Part shown: positions 34,691 to 46,068 of the stretch, one piece after another
Numbering within the stretch: position 1 is the stretch's first letter
Layout of the letters: every line of letters starts with the position of its first letter
Assembly (NCBI GenBank): GCA_018398585.1
Contig: JAGTTD010000008.1
Span: 6,088,501 to 6,152,500 of the forward strand
DNA from: Simmondsia chinensis
Lineage: Eukaryota; Streptophyta; Magnoliopsida; Caryophyllales; Simmondsiaceae
Length of the DNA: 64,000 bases
Direction of reading: 5' to 3'
Translations under genes and position numbers: made by a program
The notes under the pieces: generated by a model
What the model was told of the DNA's origin: nothing
Database searches by the model: none
Seen by the model: the letters and a program-made list of their open reading frames with translations, nothing else

Positions 34691-37340
34691 ACTTGTGCAA
34701 TAGCCAATTGCTAATTATCGAAAAGAAACACAACTTCTCTTATTTTACCCCTGTCCAATGTAAGAATCTATTGTCACCCCTTTAATTATATAAAAGCACC
34801 CCGCTTCAATTCCCTTTTGACACATAGTAGTTTAACATATTTCTAATTACAAAGTATATGCATATGTTTAGTATATGTATAAAATATATGTAATATTTAT
34901 GACAATGTCAATAACTTATCGAAACATAATTCTATTATATTAATTCCAAGGTAAATTGCAATTATTTTTTTCTTTAATAATGGAAAGCTCCCCTCACAAA
35001 AAAAAAAAAAAAAAAAAGTACAAAACAAAAAAAAAAACAAAAACAAACACTTAGGTTCTATTTGGTAGGAGAGGAAATTGATTATAGGAATAGATGTTTC
35101 TATTTTTCATTGTTTGTCACGCATTTGTTGACAAAAGATACTTTTTGACTAAAAAGGTTTTCCACTCAACAAGTGGAAAATGACTTCCCCCTTGAAATGG
35201 GGGAAATCATGATTCTAAGCGGCACATAAATCTTCATAACGGTCTTCTTGTAGATATATATTGAACCAAATGAACGGATTGGGGCATAAAACGCTTTAAT
35301 GTCATAATGTTGGATGAGGATCAAGAGGTTTGGGGTGGAAGAAAGAGAGCGGAAGGCTTAGGTGTCATACCATTGCATGCATGAACGTTGAGAACTTCGT
35401 CGAAACAAGCTATAGATGGTAATTGCCATGTCATGGATCTTTGTAAGTAGGTAAAACACTTGTTGAGATAAAGCTCAAGCTCTTGATTGATGAAAGCGTG
35501 ATGTTTATTGTGGGCCAAGGAAGACATTTAATCCATCTCGTAGAACGCGGTCAAGTGACAATTGAACTATTCATCAGCTTTGGTGGGTAGGCCAGTGTTG
35601 AAGTAGTCATGTGGCAGAAGGGTTTTTTAGGAAGAATGTGGGAACTGCAGCTGGTATAGAGTCAAAATTTATAATGGCAGTCGTACTCAGCCTTCATTCC
35701 AAATGATGTGGGTGGAAGTGGTTTGAAGACGGATGGCGGTTCGGTTGTAGTGGGTAAAGGCTTGAATATTGGTGGTAGTGGAGGCAGTCAAGATGTTGTG
35801 CGTGGCGGTTCGAAAGTTGGTGTTGGAGAGGTTGTTATTTGCGGTGACTCAAATATTGGTGGTGGTGTGGCAACTTTGGGTGATAGCTCGTGTTTTGGTG
35901 TCGGTAAGTTTGTTTATGGGAGGTGGGGCCTTGATAGTCAATAAAGTTAGACTGAAAGGGAGAAGGAAATGGTTGAATGGATTGAAGATGAATTAGTTTC
36001 CAAAGCTGGCAAGAAGGAAATGAAAGAAAGTGGCCAGAGGTTTTGATGAAAGGGATGCTAGAGGCGCTATGGTTACAGTATCCTCTCAGTGGTGACCAAT
36101 CCTCTAGTGTCTAGTGATGCTTATATCTCTAATGAAGATGTTGCTGAAGTAGGCACTTCCCATACATTGGCTGATTCGCTGTCGCAAGATAATTATGGTA
36201 TCCCTATTAGTGATGAGGTTAAGGGGTGGTTGTTGACAAGGTGGTGGGTAAATATGCTTATGTGACTACTAATTTCTCAACTTATACTTGCCAAATGAAC
36301 ATTGAATCCTTTACTGCATTTCCTCCTTTTAGATTGATCTTGTGTGTTGACAAAAAAAACCCCCTCCGAACCCTTTCCCCCGCCCCCCTTAACGCCAGCC
36401 AAGCTTGGGAACTTCGAAAGAGAATGGCTTGAGCTATAATGGCTTTTACCAATACATGCATATTCTATTTTATTTCCTTAAAGGCGATGTCTATGTTGGG
36501 GTTAGCTACTAAAAAAAAAAGCGCACCACAATAAAATATTAGGCTATGCTCATTCCTCTTCCAACGCCTAATGCATTGGAAACTCTGCATATGGTAATCA
36601 AGGGGTATTGAGAGTTGTGCCTCATCTGGACTATGATGGCTTTGGATCTATTTGTGCACAAGTTTTGGTATTCATCCACTTTCTTGGGAGTTTTTCTTTA
36701 GTTTTATTGTGTTCATTTTGAATTTCCCAAAGTAATAGCAAAGGCATATTTAACCGTTGGCACTATGTCTCATTTGGTAGTTAAGGTGAAAATTGTTAGG
36801 TGCTTGGAGCAGATTCTCACATATGCTTAGCTCCGCTACTTCATTTACTCCACCACTTTTGTTTTGCCTAGATGTAATATGCTTTTGTTGCTGGAGTTAC
36901 ATGTCTACAAAAGGATTTTTTCGGGGAGGTAGTCTTTTGTTGTGTTTGATTATGTTATTTGATTTTAGCACTGGATGCATAAGTGGGTTTCTTTCTATTA
37001 CATTTTAGTTGTTTAATGCTTGAATATCTTTAGCGGGTGTTTTATGTAATTTTCTCTTTTTTACACTCTATATATCTCTTGAGTCTCCTTTTGTGAGTTG
37101 AGGTTTTTGAATTGCAAGTTCTCTTGCTACTTATAAAGGAAAAGAAATAGAGCATAAATGCTATTTGGTTATTGTTCCACTGAAACAATTTTCATCATTT
37201 TGAATTGCTCTATAATATTATATAGGGAAGTCATAAATTAGCTACTTCGACATTTGAGTATTTCTCACATAGGTACTATAATGTTTTTATAATACATAAC
37301 ACTTTACCCTGCGGGTTCAAAGTTTACCATCTAACTATCT
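34691..37340. other. No secure gene; Gly-rich open frame
   Basis: An A-rich stretch covers 34997-35045. 35708-35944 is an open frame rich in Gly, Ser and Val with repeated GGSG and GVG motifs; it has no recognised domain and low complexity. The rest shows nothing I can support. Confidence 0.3.
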
Positions 37341-37345
37341 TAAAA

Positions 37346-37726
37346 TTGAATTTAATGGATCATATATCATTTGCCAAATTTTCTGAGAGGTTTTCTAAGA
37401 TGCTTTGCTTTGAGAGATTTTATGAATGTTGCATTGATGAGAGTTTTGTAGCTTCCGCTTTTCAAAGCTATGTTGTGAGAGGGTTGGTGTCTCACTGTAC
37501 GGAAGCAGCATTAAGGAGGATTTGTGACACACTATGCAGTGGTTACGTTGTGGGAGGATTGGTCGTTTGCCATGTAAAAGCTACATCGAGGAGGATTGAT
37601 GACACACTATGCATCAGTTACACTTTGAGAGAGTTGGTGACTTACTATGCAATAGTCATATTGATGCTGATGATTGATGATGACGATTGGGTTTGGGGGG
37701 TTATAATTAGATATTGTAATTCCTGA
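37346..37726 (+). CDS. Unrecognised 126-codon ORF with 25-residue repeats
   Basis: I do not recognise this protein. The frame is open from ATG to stop, and its middle is made of three tandem 25-residue units, from about residue 41: units start SYVVRGLVSHC, GYVVGGLVVCH and SYTLRELVTYY, two of them ending DDTLC or CDTLC. The DNA unit is 75 bp. The N-terminus has FSERFSKMLCFERFYECC and the C-terminus IDDDDW. Because the unit is a multiple of three, the open frame may be a by-product of the repeat and need not be a gene. No promoter or introns were assigned. Confidence 0.25.
   Translation: MNLMDHISFAKFSERFSKMLCFERFYECCIDESFVASAFQSYVVRGLVSHCTEAALRRICDTLCSGYVVGGLVVCHVKATSRRIDDTLCISYTLRELVTYYAIVILMLMIDDDDWVWGVIIRYCNS
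37467..37691. repeat. 75-bp tandem repeat, three units
   Basis: Units start near 37467, 37542 and 37617. Conserved parts include GTTGTGRGAGGRTTGGT and GGAGGATTKRTGACACACTATGCA. The third unit is the most diverged. Confidence 0.75.
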
Positions 37727-38064
37727 ATTTCATAATGGATGAGGCACATTTTCATGATATTTCTGTCTCTACTCGACTCTCTCTCTGTGCATCCCTTTGG
37801 CTCCCGCCACCGCGACCCAAACCACCTAGTTTCACCCACCATTTTCACCATTCCACAAATTGCCACCCACAACCACCAAAAATGGTTCACCTCTCCCTAG
37901 TACCTCTTCAAGTAAGATAGACTGAAGAAGAGCAACATCAAATTTTCACTCTCGAACATTCTTGCTTCCCCGGCAGGCTGAGGACATGTGCTTACGAATT
38001 CACCGCCATAGTCACAACCTCTAGATCACCATCCAAGCATCTCCCTCATCATAGTACCTCTTTT

Positions 38065-38262
38065 TCGGTAGTGCTCATTTTGGGTGCCCTTTTTCAAATC
38101 TGAAAATCAAGAGTTGGGTCCAATAGTGTTCCCATCGCCGGCCTATAGTCCTCCTCGTCCCTCCCTGGCGTGGGCTACTCTAGTGGTACTCATTTTGGCC
38201 ACTCTTCTTTCAGAATTGTTAATCTGGGGTTGTGTCCAATGGTGGCTCCTCATTGTACGTAG
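38065..38262 (+). repeat. Two-copy imperfect repeat before LINE ORF1
   Basis: GTGCTCATTTTGGGTGCCC onward (about 38070) and GGTACTCATTTTGGCCACTC onward (about 38186) both continue through TTTCA, AATC, a GGGTTG or GAGTTGGG block and GTCCAATRGTG. The offset is about 115 bp. It lies just 5' of the ORF1 remnant and may be part of the LINE leader. Confidence 0.45.
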
Positions 38263-38389
38263 TAGTAGTTCCTTTTCCTTGAAGATGCAGAGGAGAGTTT
38301 GTGATGGCATCGTTGATAGGTTAGTGTAATGCGTTTCTTAGAAGTTGGAGGTAGGAAGTCGGAGATGAGTGGCCGAAAATAAGTCTTTG

Positions 38390-39687
38390 AATTAAGTGCC
38401 AGAGTCTAGGGTACACCTTGTTTGTGGATAACCTACCAATGCAAATGTATAATTAGTGGTTAAAGATTTTCTCGAATCACGGGGATGCCATAGGTGCTTT
38501 TGTTCCAAAAAATTGAAGCATAAGAACAATATGAGGTTTGGGTTCATTAGGTTTTGACACCTAAAGGAAGCAGAAGCGGCTCTCAAGAAGATGAATGGAG
38601 TATCGTTAGGGGATAGGATTATTATAGTAAAGTGGGCGAAATTCTTCAGATGTCAAAAAAGGAACCAGGTAGTAAGTAATACTCTAAATACTAAGAACAT
38701 GTTACCGAATCCCACATGGAGCGGCGACATAACCTTTGCTTTTGTTGTCGGTGGTGTACCACCTCAGCTTAATATTGGGAAGAAAGGGGAGAACAAACTA
38801 TTCATCACGGGGTGGAGAGGAGGATCGTTGTAAGGAAACAAGAATAGGGGAATGTATGAATGTTCGGCCGAAGTATCATAATCGAGATTGAGGAAGAGCT
38901 AAGTCAAGAATACACAAAGGAGATTTTACTAATGGAAGGTGTGAGGCAATGTGAAATCCTAAGTCTTGTGTAAAGGAAGTTTGTGGGTTGTCTTTTTGAA
39001 AGAGGACGAAAGAGTCTTGCTGCAATTAAAACATGTTCGATGGTTGGAGTATGGCATCTATAGCATGAGAAAATGAAAAGAATTTGTCAGGAAGTTAAAA
39101 AGGATAGCCTTGATTGCATGCTATGGTGTACCTTTATAGGCTTGGTCATTAGAGAGCTTCAGGAGGATAGTAGGAGAGGGGTGGAATCTTCCCATTGGAC
39201 ATTGAGAGCGAGCAATTTTCGAATTTTGATGTTGGATAGGTACTGAATGAAACGGACCAATTGGAGCCAGTAAAATATATCATTGTCCTCACTGCACGAA
39301 GCTCATAGCACATTGTCTATGCTTTTGAGGTTGGTCAGGTGGCCTCTCAAATTTCTCATAATGAATGATTTTTGAAATAGAGAATAAATCCCAAGAATCT
39401 TTAGAGGAAAACAAAGAAGATTTAGCCATGGAGCCGCCCATAGGTGATAGGGTTGACAATAGCTCGCATGTGGTCATGGGGGAAGTGGAATTGGTGAGGA
39501 CAACCCAAGAGGTTGTGCTTGGAAAAGCTGAGGGTACAAGGAATAATGTTGCTAAAAGTTGTGGAGCACTAACGAGACCTTTCTCCCAGGATTTGTAAAT
39601 ATCTTTGAAGTCAAAGTTCCCGAAATCTGATGTATTGATGACTTCAAGAATTCTTCCACCTAAAGGGTGAAGCTCGACAGAGGGGGT
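38390..39687 (+). pseudogene. L1-type LINE ORF1 with RRM, left part
   Basis: The plus strand gives a complete but interrupted RRM: TLFVDNLPMQMYN (RNP2, about 38420), NHGDAIGAFVPKN, RFGFIRF (RNP1, about 38535) and KEAEAALKKMNGVSLGDRIIIVKWAKF. A C-terminal part follows with LRVGVLNETDQLEPVKYIIVLTAR-like sequence near 39240-39300. ORF1 proteins of this type bind the element's RNA. Stops and frameshifts are frequent. The reading continues beyond the Ty1/copia element at 48895-49440. Confidence 0.65.
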
Positions 39688-40945
39688 TGTTGGGAAAAAT
39701 ATAAATTTTGTTGGAGAAAATAACTCTGATACAAATCCTTAGGGTTCACAATTTTTCAACTGTGGTCACAACAAAGGGTACCTATTAGAGCACTTATAAT
39801 TTTTAATTTTTATTTTTCTCATGAACGACGTTTGGAAAAATTAATTTACCTATCTTATGGATAAATACTTCATCTCATGAATTATTTAATATTTTTCTAA
39901 TTGTAATAAATACAGAGGCATACATAGAAACCTCAGAGACAATTTAAATTTAACTCCAAATGGGTTAAATTAATGATATAATGAAATAATTCAATTACCA
40001 TTTAATGAGACTTAATTCCACTATATAAACGCAATGTACTCCAGACTTAAACTATTTATTCGATATCTCTCTGATAGACTGTATTGATCATACAACCTCT
40101 CCCCAAGATGTTCATGACAAAGGATAAATATAACCACTGCTATTATTCTTCTCACAGCTTCTCCATTAGTTATCGGCTCGCTCTTCAATGAATAATTCAT
40201 TTATACTTGAACATATTCATAGTATAAATTCCAAAATGTCAAACACCGGGAATACTTTGGCCAAAATTTTCGAACTATTCATATATTTGTGAATCAACTG
40301 CAGGGACATCTGTATCTTATAAGAGACTATAGATTCCCTATTAAATACCTAATCCTTGTCACATTTCACGCCGCTACCCAGTGTACGTAGGAATTCAGTC
40401 ATGCGTTTAGACCTTACTTATAGTACACGAAAGTAACTAACGCTCCATGCACAAGTCCAGAATACCCTAAGGATTTAGAGTTGTTGTTCAAATAGTACAA
40501 CGTGAATCACCCATTTTCATTAGCAGTCTGGAAATAAGTAACTCACATGGTCTAACTCAGTGTGTCAATCTTATTAAACACACCAACCCAACACTTTTGG
40601 ATCTCCATCCATATGACCAAGACAAGTCATCTAAAGTGTCATGTTATAGTCTTAGCATACAAGTGGTCCAAACTTGTTTTCGACTACGAGCCTTTTAAAC
40701 AACAATTTATACCACTTGTTCCAACTATATCTGTGGCTTAGTCTCATAAACCACTTAGAACAAATAAGTAAATTGCAGTATAAGGACTACACCCATCTCA
40801 TGGATGTCTCCCAAAAGAAAATCACGTGCAACATAAATGCTCGCTTACACAAATTTAACTAGGAAATGATTGGGATTTCAATTTTATTTATTAATCAAAT
40901 AATATATCTAAAATAAACCTAAATTTTATGACACTGTTCCTACCA
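39688..40945 (-). repeat. 3' LTR of the copia element, internally deleted
   Basis: It matches 45309-45415 and 47760-48894 of the 5' LTR. Between the two blocks the 3' copy lacks about 1 kb that includes the TATA region. The junction in this copy is at about 39798 (GAGCACTTATAATTTTTAAT), with a few bases shared between the two edges. Next to it, 40946-40961 reads CCCACTTGT in plus, i.e. the purine tract ACAAGTGGGATAT in the sense of the element. Confidence 0.75.
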
Positions 40946-41279
40946 ATATCCCACTTGTCCTAATCCAATTTATGACAAAGTCCATACTCACCCTTTATTG
41001 TTTGAACCAAAGATCTACTGAGCCTAACCCTTAGTGAGCTCAATTACTCAATTGTGAAATTAGCGATATAATACTGCTTGACATTCCTCTCACTAATTGC
41101 TCCCACTCTAAGGGTAAAGACATGCTTAGACGTCGAATATCTATCATTTTAATCTAACTGGAAGTCTTAAATTAGTATAGCCAACTAGAACCAGCTCGTC
41201 ACTCAGGATCTCTAGTTCTTGTCAAGAAGTAGAGAAAACACTTCACTATCACTTAGTCCATTGGACCTAGGTTAGACTA

Positions 41280-41880
41280 ATACCTGCTTACTATACCATA
41301 ACATAGTAGACATTAAGTCTCGTGCACAACATGGCATACCTGAGGCTCCCATTGCCAAAGCATATAGAATATGCCTTAATTGCTCCTCCTCTTGAGGTGT
41401 CCTAGAACACTACTCAAAAGAGAGAGGGCTATACCTTGACAATGTCTTGTCAATATAAGTGGCAGGAGAGAGATCTAACATCCTACTCTTACGACCATAT
41501 AAATGCTTAATCTTAAAAGTAGAGTTGGATTCTCCCATGTCCTTTATATTGAGCTTTCTTGACAATCAAATCTTTACAACTAATGACACCCTCACATCAT
41601 TCCTAACGAGTAGTATATTATTGACATACGATACCAAGAAAATAACTACTTTCCCTTAATGTTGTTTGTACACGCCTGGTTCGTTGAACCAATTGCTCAA
41701 AACTATAAGACTAATTGCTTCATTTTGGCTAAAAGGATTAGATTCAATACCATAGTCAACCACTAAGGCTCCTGCTATGAATCTGTCAGGTGTCCCGATA
41801 ATCCTCCCACCACACCTAAGCTCTTGTGTACCTGGAACATTCTCATTCCCATCAGTAGGTGCATCTAATGCATCCACTAT
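41280..41880 (-). pseudogene. Copia integrase-RT linker and RT remnant
   Basis: On the minus strand 41877-41656 reads GNENVPGTQELRCGGRIIGTPDRFI, the linker usually seen between integrase and reverse transcriptase. It continues VVIFLVSYVNNILLVRNDV (41640-41600), where the catalytic YVDD has become YVNN, then LSRKLNIKDMGES, LSPATYIDKTLSRYS and RTPQEEEQLRHILYA. The thumb and RNase H decay into stops by 40960. The enzyme is dead. Confidence 0.75.
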
Positions 41881-42389
41881 GTCTTAAGTTATGTCTAACT
41901 GTTCAGAATTATTGTCATTTTCTTTTTTAATGATATTTTATTTTTGCTTTTGTAGTTTACTTGCAAAATTATTCTCTAAGTATTTTGTATTGTTCATTTA
42001 TATAGGGAGAACAACATGAATAAATCATAAACACACGTTCCTTAGTAAATAAAAATTTTATTTCTTGTAATAAAGGTTCACAACCATATTTAAACCGAAT
42101 AACATTTATTCTTCAAAGCACATAAATTAAACTACTATCCAATGCAGGTATAAATCAATAAGAACTTTTAAGAAGCAAAAATGAAACTCTAACACTAAAA
42201 TCTAAGACTGGTACTCTTGTACCGCCTTTAGCTGTCAGGTACAGCTCCCATCATGGAGCCTCCTGGTTGGCCTGAGCCCCTATAACATATTATAGAGTTG
42301 GTAAGTTGAACATAAGTTCACACACCAGGAATCTAGTGGACTCTCAACTACACAAGACTCAAATCAGTGAGATATCAACATATCTTCAC
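41881..42389. other. Copia interior without readable coding
   Basis: The stretch lies between gag and the reverse transcriptase linker, where protease and integrase should be. I could read neither, so they are deleted or replaced. AT-rich; no second element was recognised. Confidence 0.4.
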
Positions 42390-43135
42390 CGGATGGCTTA
42401 GCAGTCTTTGCAGGAAGAGTAGCAATGTACTTTATACAGTTTCTCTTCCAGTGGCCTATCTTTTTGCAAAAGTAACACTTTTCTTTTGCTGGCCTTTTGT
42501 TATGATTAGTCGCTAAACTAGCAAACTTGCCTTATCTTTTCTTTCAAGTTAGTCTCTTGTTGAGCTTGCTCCCACTAGCCCTTGATACCTGGGTCAATTG
42601 GACTCTCCCCTTGGCTCGCATAACACCCTTTGCTACATATAGCTCCTTCATCAGCTTAGGCAATGAATAATCCTTATTATTCATTGTATAGTTGAGCCTG
42701 AATTGAGTAAAAGAGCTGGATAGAGAGCTCAGGATGATATCCTGCTGAGGCTGACCATCAATCTTAGTACCTAGAATCTCCAACTCAGACAAGCACATTG
42801 TCATTTTCATAATGTGCTCCTCAACTGGCAAACCTTTTGACATCCACATGTTCAAGAGCTTCCACATGAACTCTTGCCTAGCTACCCTATCTTTACCACA
42901 ACATTTCTTTTAAATGTTTGATCATCTCAGCTGCTGTTTCCATCCCAAGCATATGATGCTTGAGTACATTGATCACAAAGGCCAAAACATAGGATCTAGC
43001 TAACTCATTAGCCTTATTCCAGCGTTCACAATGCTCTTTAATAGCAGCTACAGAAATATTAGCGGGCACCGTAGGTCGAGCTTCAGTGAGAATAAACTTA
43101 TGACCCTCATGTATTAATACTATGTCTAGGTTCAT
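42390..43135 (-). pseudogene. Copia gag with zinc knuckle
   Basis: The minus frame starts MNLDIVLIHEGHKFILTEARP at 43135. It goes through NISVAAIKEHCERWNKANELARSYVLAFVINVLKHHM and, after one frameshift near 42890, continues LLNMWMSKGLPVEEHIMKMTMCLSELEILGTKIDGQPQQDIILSSL (the gag UBN2-type region). A later segment at about 42480-42437 reads CYFCKKIGHWKRNC, a CCHC zinc knuckle with all four ligands. Gag packages element RNA. One frameshift and a stop keep it from being a single protein. Confidence 0.85.
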
Positions 43136-43779
43136 TTTTCAAGTGAAGTAATTCGGTCCAGTTAAGGCATTATCTTTTAGAATTGTGTGAAGTGCACCAG
43201 TCGCGGCCATTTCAAAAACTGTAAATGCAAATAAATGTGTAGCTATCTTATAAGAGTCATATATAATGCAGTGATATGTATTCTTTCAATTTAGCATACC
43301 CAATAAGTCATATATCTACCAGACTATACTATCATGCATACAAGGATGACCCAAACACACCATTCTTTATTCCCCGGCAGAGGGGTTGCACGAAGCTAGT
43401 TCGGGTGAGAACCATTCTCAATTAACCTGTTTTCTTGCAACTCTTACTAAACATGATTAACTCACCACTTTACCTTAGTCTCTAACATGACACAACAAAA
43501 CTCCTCGGGGAGGCTAATGTGCCATGCTAGTCAAGTGTAAACTATTATCTAAATCTCAATACAAATACACGAAATACTCTATGGCAGCATAGTCGCATCG
43601 CTTCTTTGCACTTTGGTTTATGCCATCAGAAGTCTAGCCCTATAATCTGCAAATCAACATCCTTCAGAGGGAGGTTTATCAGTCTATTATACTGCTAGAC
43701 CAGTAATGGAGATTGTGAGGTTACAACAATTGAAACCTCGCTCCCTCTTGATTTTTATAACTAGTGATTTTTTAATTAA

Positions 43780-44440
43780 CTTGCATTTACAAGCCGGATT
43801 ATCTCATAACCCCTTCTAGAATCTCATTATAAAATTGACCATAATTAATTAATTAATTAATTCAAAACATTAACGTTTTACAATATTGATCATTGCATAA
43901 TCTTGCTTTAAAATCTTATTCTAAATTTATTCAATAAAATTAATTAATTAATTTTACTTTTAAAAATGGTACTATAGATTATCTCATCGCCTATTATTTA
44001 GAATCCCATTCTAAAAAAAAATATAAATTAATTTAATTTTTGATTAAAAATAATACCAAAATTTAGATTATCTTATAATCTATTTTTTAATCTAATTCTA
44101 AAATAAAATTAACTAATAAAATTAATTTTATTTAAAATTAGTAACGTCTTAAAATTTATACTATCATATAGTCTACTTTAGAATCTCATTCTAAGAGTTA
44201 AATAAGTTTAGACTATCAAATAGTCTAGTTTAGAATCTTATTCTAATATTTAATTAATAAAATTTAATTTTTATTTTAAAAATAAAGTTAATAATTTAAA
44301 CTATCTCATAGTCCAATTTAGAATCTTATTCTAAGACTAATTTAAAAAAAAACTTTTATTTAAAAATAATACGGATTCACAACTTAGATTATCATATAAT
44401 CTAATTTAGAATCTCAATCTAAAAATTTAATAAAATAATT
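43780..44440 (-). repeat. Degenerate tandem repeats in the copia leader
   Basis: A motif of the form GATTATCTCATA-TCTA-TTTAGAATCTCATTCTAA recurs at least six times (starting near 43798, 43977, 44063, 44158, 44210, 44293 and 44385), with irregular spacing of about 50-180 bp filled by AT-rich sequence. Confidence 0.6.
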
Positions 44441-44522
44441 AATTAACATTTTTATTTTTTTGGTGCTAGTGTCAGCGCCACGTCAGCGTTGACATCGTAA
44501 GAAAAAAATATTTAATTTTAAA

Positions 44523-44765
44523 ATTAATTTAGTCAAATCTCATTCGATTAATTTTATCCAATTTCATAAAATTATTTGAATGTAATCTCATTACATCTAC
44601 CTTATACAATTTTGTAAAAATTAATTGAATCTAATCTCATTAGATCAATTTTATCCGATTTCGTAAAATTAATTGAATCTAATCTCATTAGATCAACTTT
44701 ATCCAATTTTGTAAAAATTAATTGAATCTTATCTCATTAGATTAATCTTATATGATTTTACAAAT
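44523..44765 (-). repeat. 49-bp tandem repeat in the copia leader
   Basis: ATTGAATCTAATCTCATTAG units begin at about 44575, 44624, 44672 and 44721, offsets of 48-49 bp, with a first partial unit near 44527. Each unit also holds TTTTATCCRATTTYGTAAAA. Confidence 0.75.
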
Positions 44766-44820
44766 CTTAGCCAAACGATCATTGTCTCATAATAAAGATC
44801 ATGCAATCCCGAATTTATAG

Positions 44821-45175
44821 GTCATTAGATCTAAACTAACAATTAATTCTCTAATGATTTAAACAATTTAAATCATCACAATAAACAACCCAGTTAACTA
44901 TTAAATATTTTAACTGATTTAAACAATTAAATCGATACTTTAAATAACCAAATTAACTATTAACTCTTTTAACTGATTTAAACAATTTAAATCGTTACTT
45001 TAAATAACCTAATTAACTATTAACTCTATTAACCAATTTAAACAATTTAAATCGATACTTTAAACAATCCGATTAACACTTAACTCTTTAACGATTTAAA
45101 CAATTTAAATCGTTACTTTATGAAATAATCTGAATTAATTATTAATTCATTATTAATTTAAACAATTTAAATTGA
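44821..45175 (-). repeat. 60-bp tandem repeat in the copia leader
   Basis: Six units follow one another at a period of about 60 bp. The core GATTTAAACAATTTAAATCG is self-complementary in large part and could fold into a hairpin. Spacers carry TACTTTAAATAACC and TTAACTATTAACTCT. The array ends about 120 bp before the primer-binding site. Confidence 0.8.
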
Positions 45176-45294
45176 ACCGTCAAATTAAACTAATTTTCCT
45201 TCTTAATAAAATCTCTATTTTATTAAATCGCACATCTATTTATTTTGATCTTATTATATCTATTTCTGTATATTATGAATGTAATCAAAGGTTG

Positions 45295-45307
45295 GCCCTG
45301 ATACCAA
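45295..45307 (-). other. Copia primer-binding site, tRNA-iMet type
   Basis: The minus strand reads TTGGTATCAGGGC directly inside the 5' LTR, one mismatch from the initiator tRNA-Met complement TTGGTATCAGAGC. It fixes orientation and shows that the right-hand LTR is the 5' one. Confidence 0.85.
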
Positions 45308-46068
45308 TTGTTGGGAAAAATATAATTTCGTTGGAAAAAATAACTTTGATACCAATCATTGGGTTCACAATTTTTCAACTGTGATCACAACAAGGGGCAT
45401 CTATTAGAGCACTTAAAATAAGAGACTATTTTTACTACCTAGGCCCCAGGTCGGAGAGTCACGCTTCATGACTCTTCAAGTCCGAGAGCTCCCGGGAATA
45501 GGTTTATCTTTATAAACCCTTTGTTCTAATACTAGTTATTGGGACGAATTTCAAAAATTATCCATAATAAAATTTACGCATTGGAAGTGGTTTAGAATTC
45601 ATAATTTCAAACCTATGGTTGATTTAAAATTTCTAATTTTAAATCTATAGATTTAAATTTGTAATTTAAATCTATGGATCTAAATTCTTAATTTAGATCT
45701 ATAGTCCTTTCACTTTAATACATTCATAACAAAACATAAACTTAAACATATATAGTAACAAATATTGTAAATAAATAGAAAAGTGAAAACTAAAAGAAGA
45801 ACGAAAGAAGGCATATTTGGAATTGCTCCAAAATTAGAATACCAGAATGAAATAATAATCTTCAAAATAATACCAAGGAATCGAGACCCAGATATCTTCT
45901 ACGCAATGACCTCGAACTTCCAGGAGAGTGAGCTCCAAAAAATATTAAATTTTGAGGAAAGAAAAATTTCAAAAGAAATTTCTCTCTTCTACTAGGTCTC
46001 TGAAAGTCAATACTCTCAGAAACCTTTTTAATTCTAAATTTTGAATGCCAAACTCTTGGAATAGGTAT

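Noticed and set aside
35708..35944. Glycine-rich open frame that could suggest a cell-wall or RNA-binding protein
   Set aside because: The composition follows from GGT-rich DNA. There is no signal peptide and no RNA-binding domain.
44821..45175. Regular repeats resembling a CRISPR array
   Set aside because: The spacers are as conserved as the units, there are no cas genes, and the stretch lies in the leader of a plant copia element.
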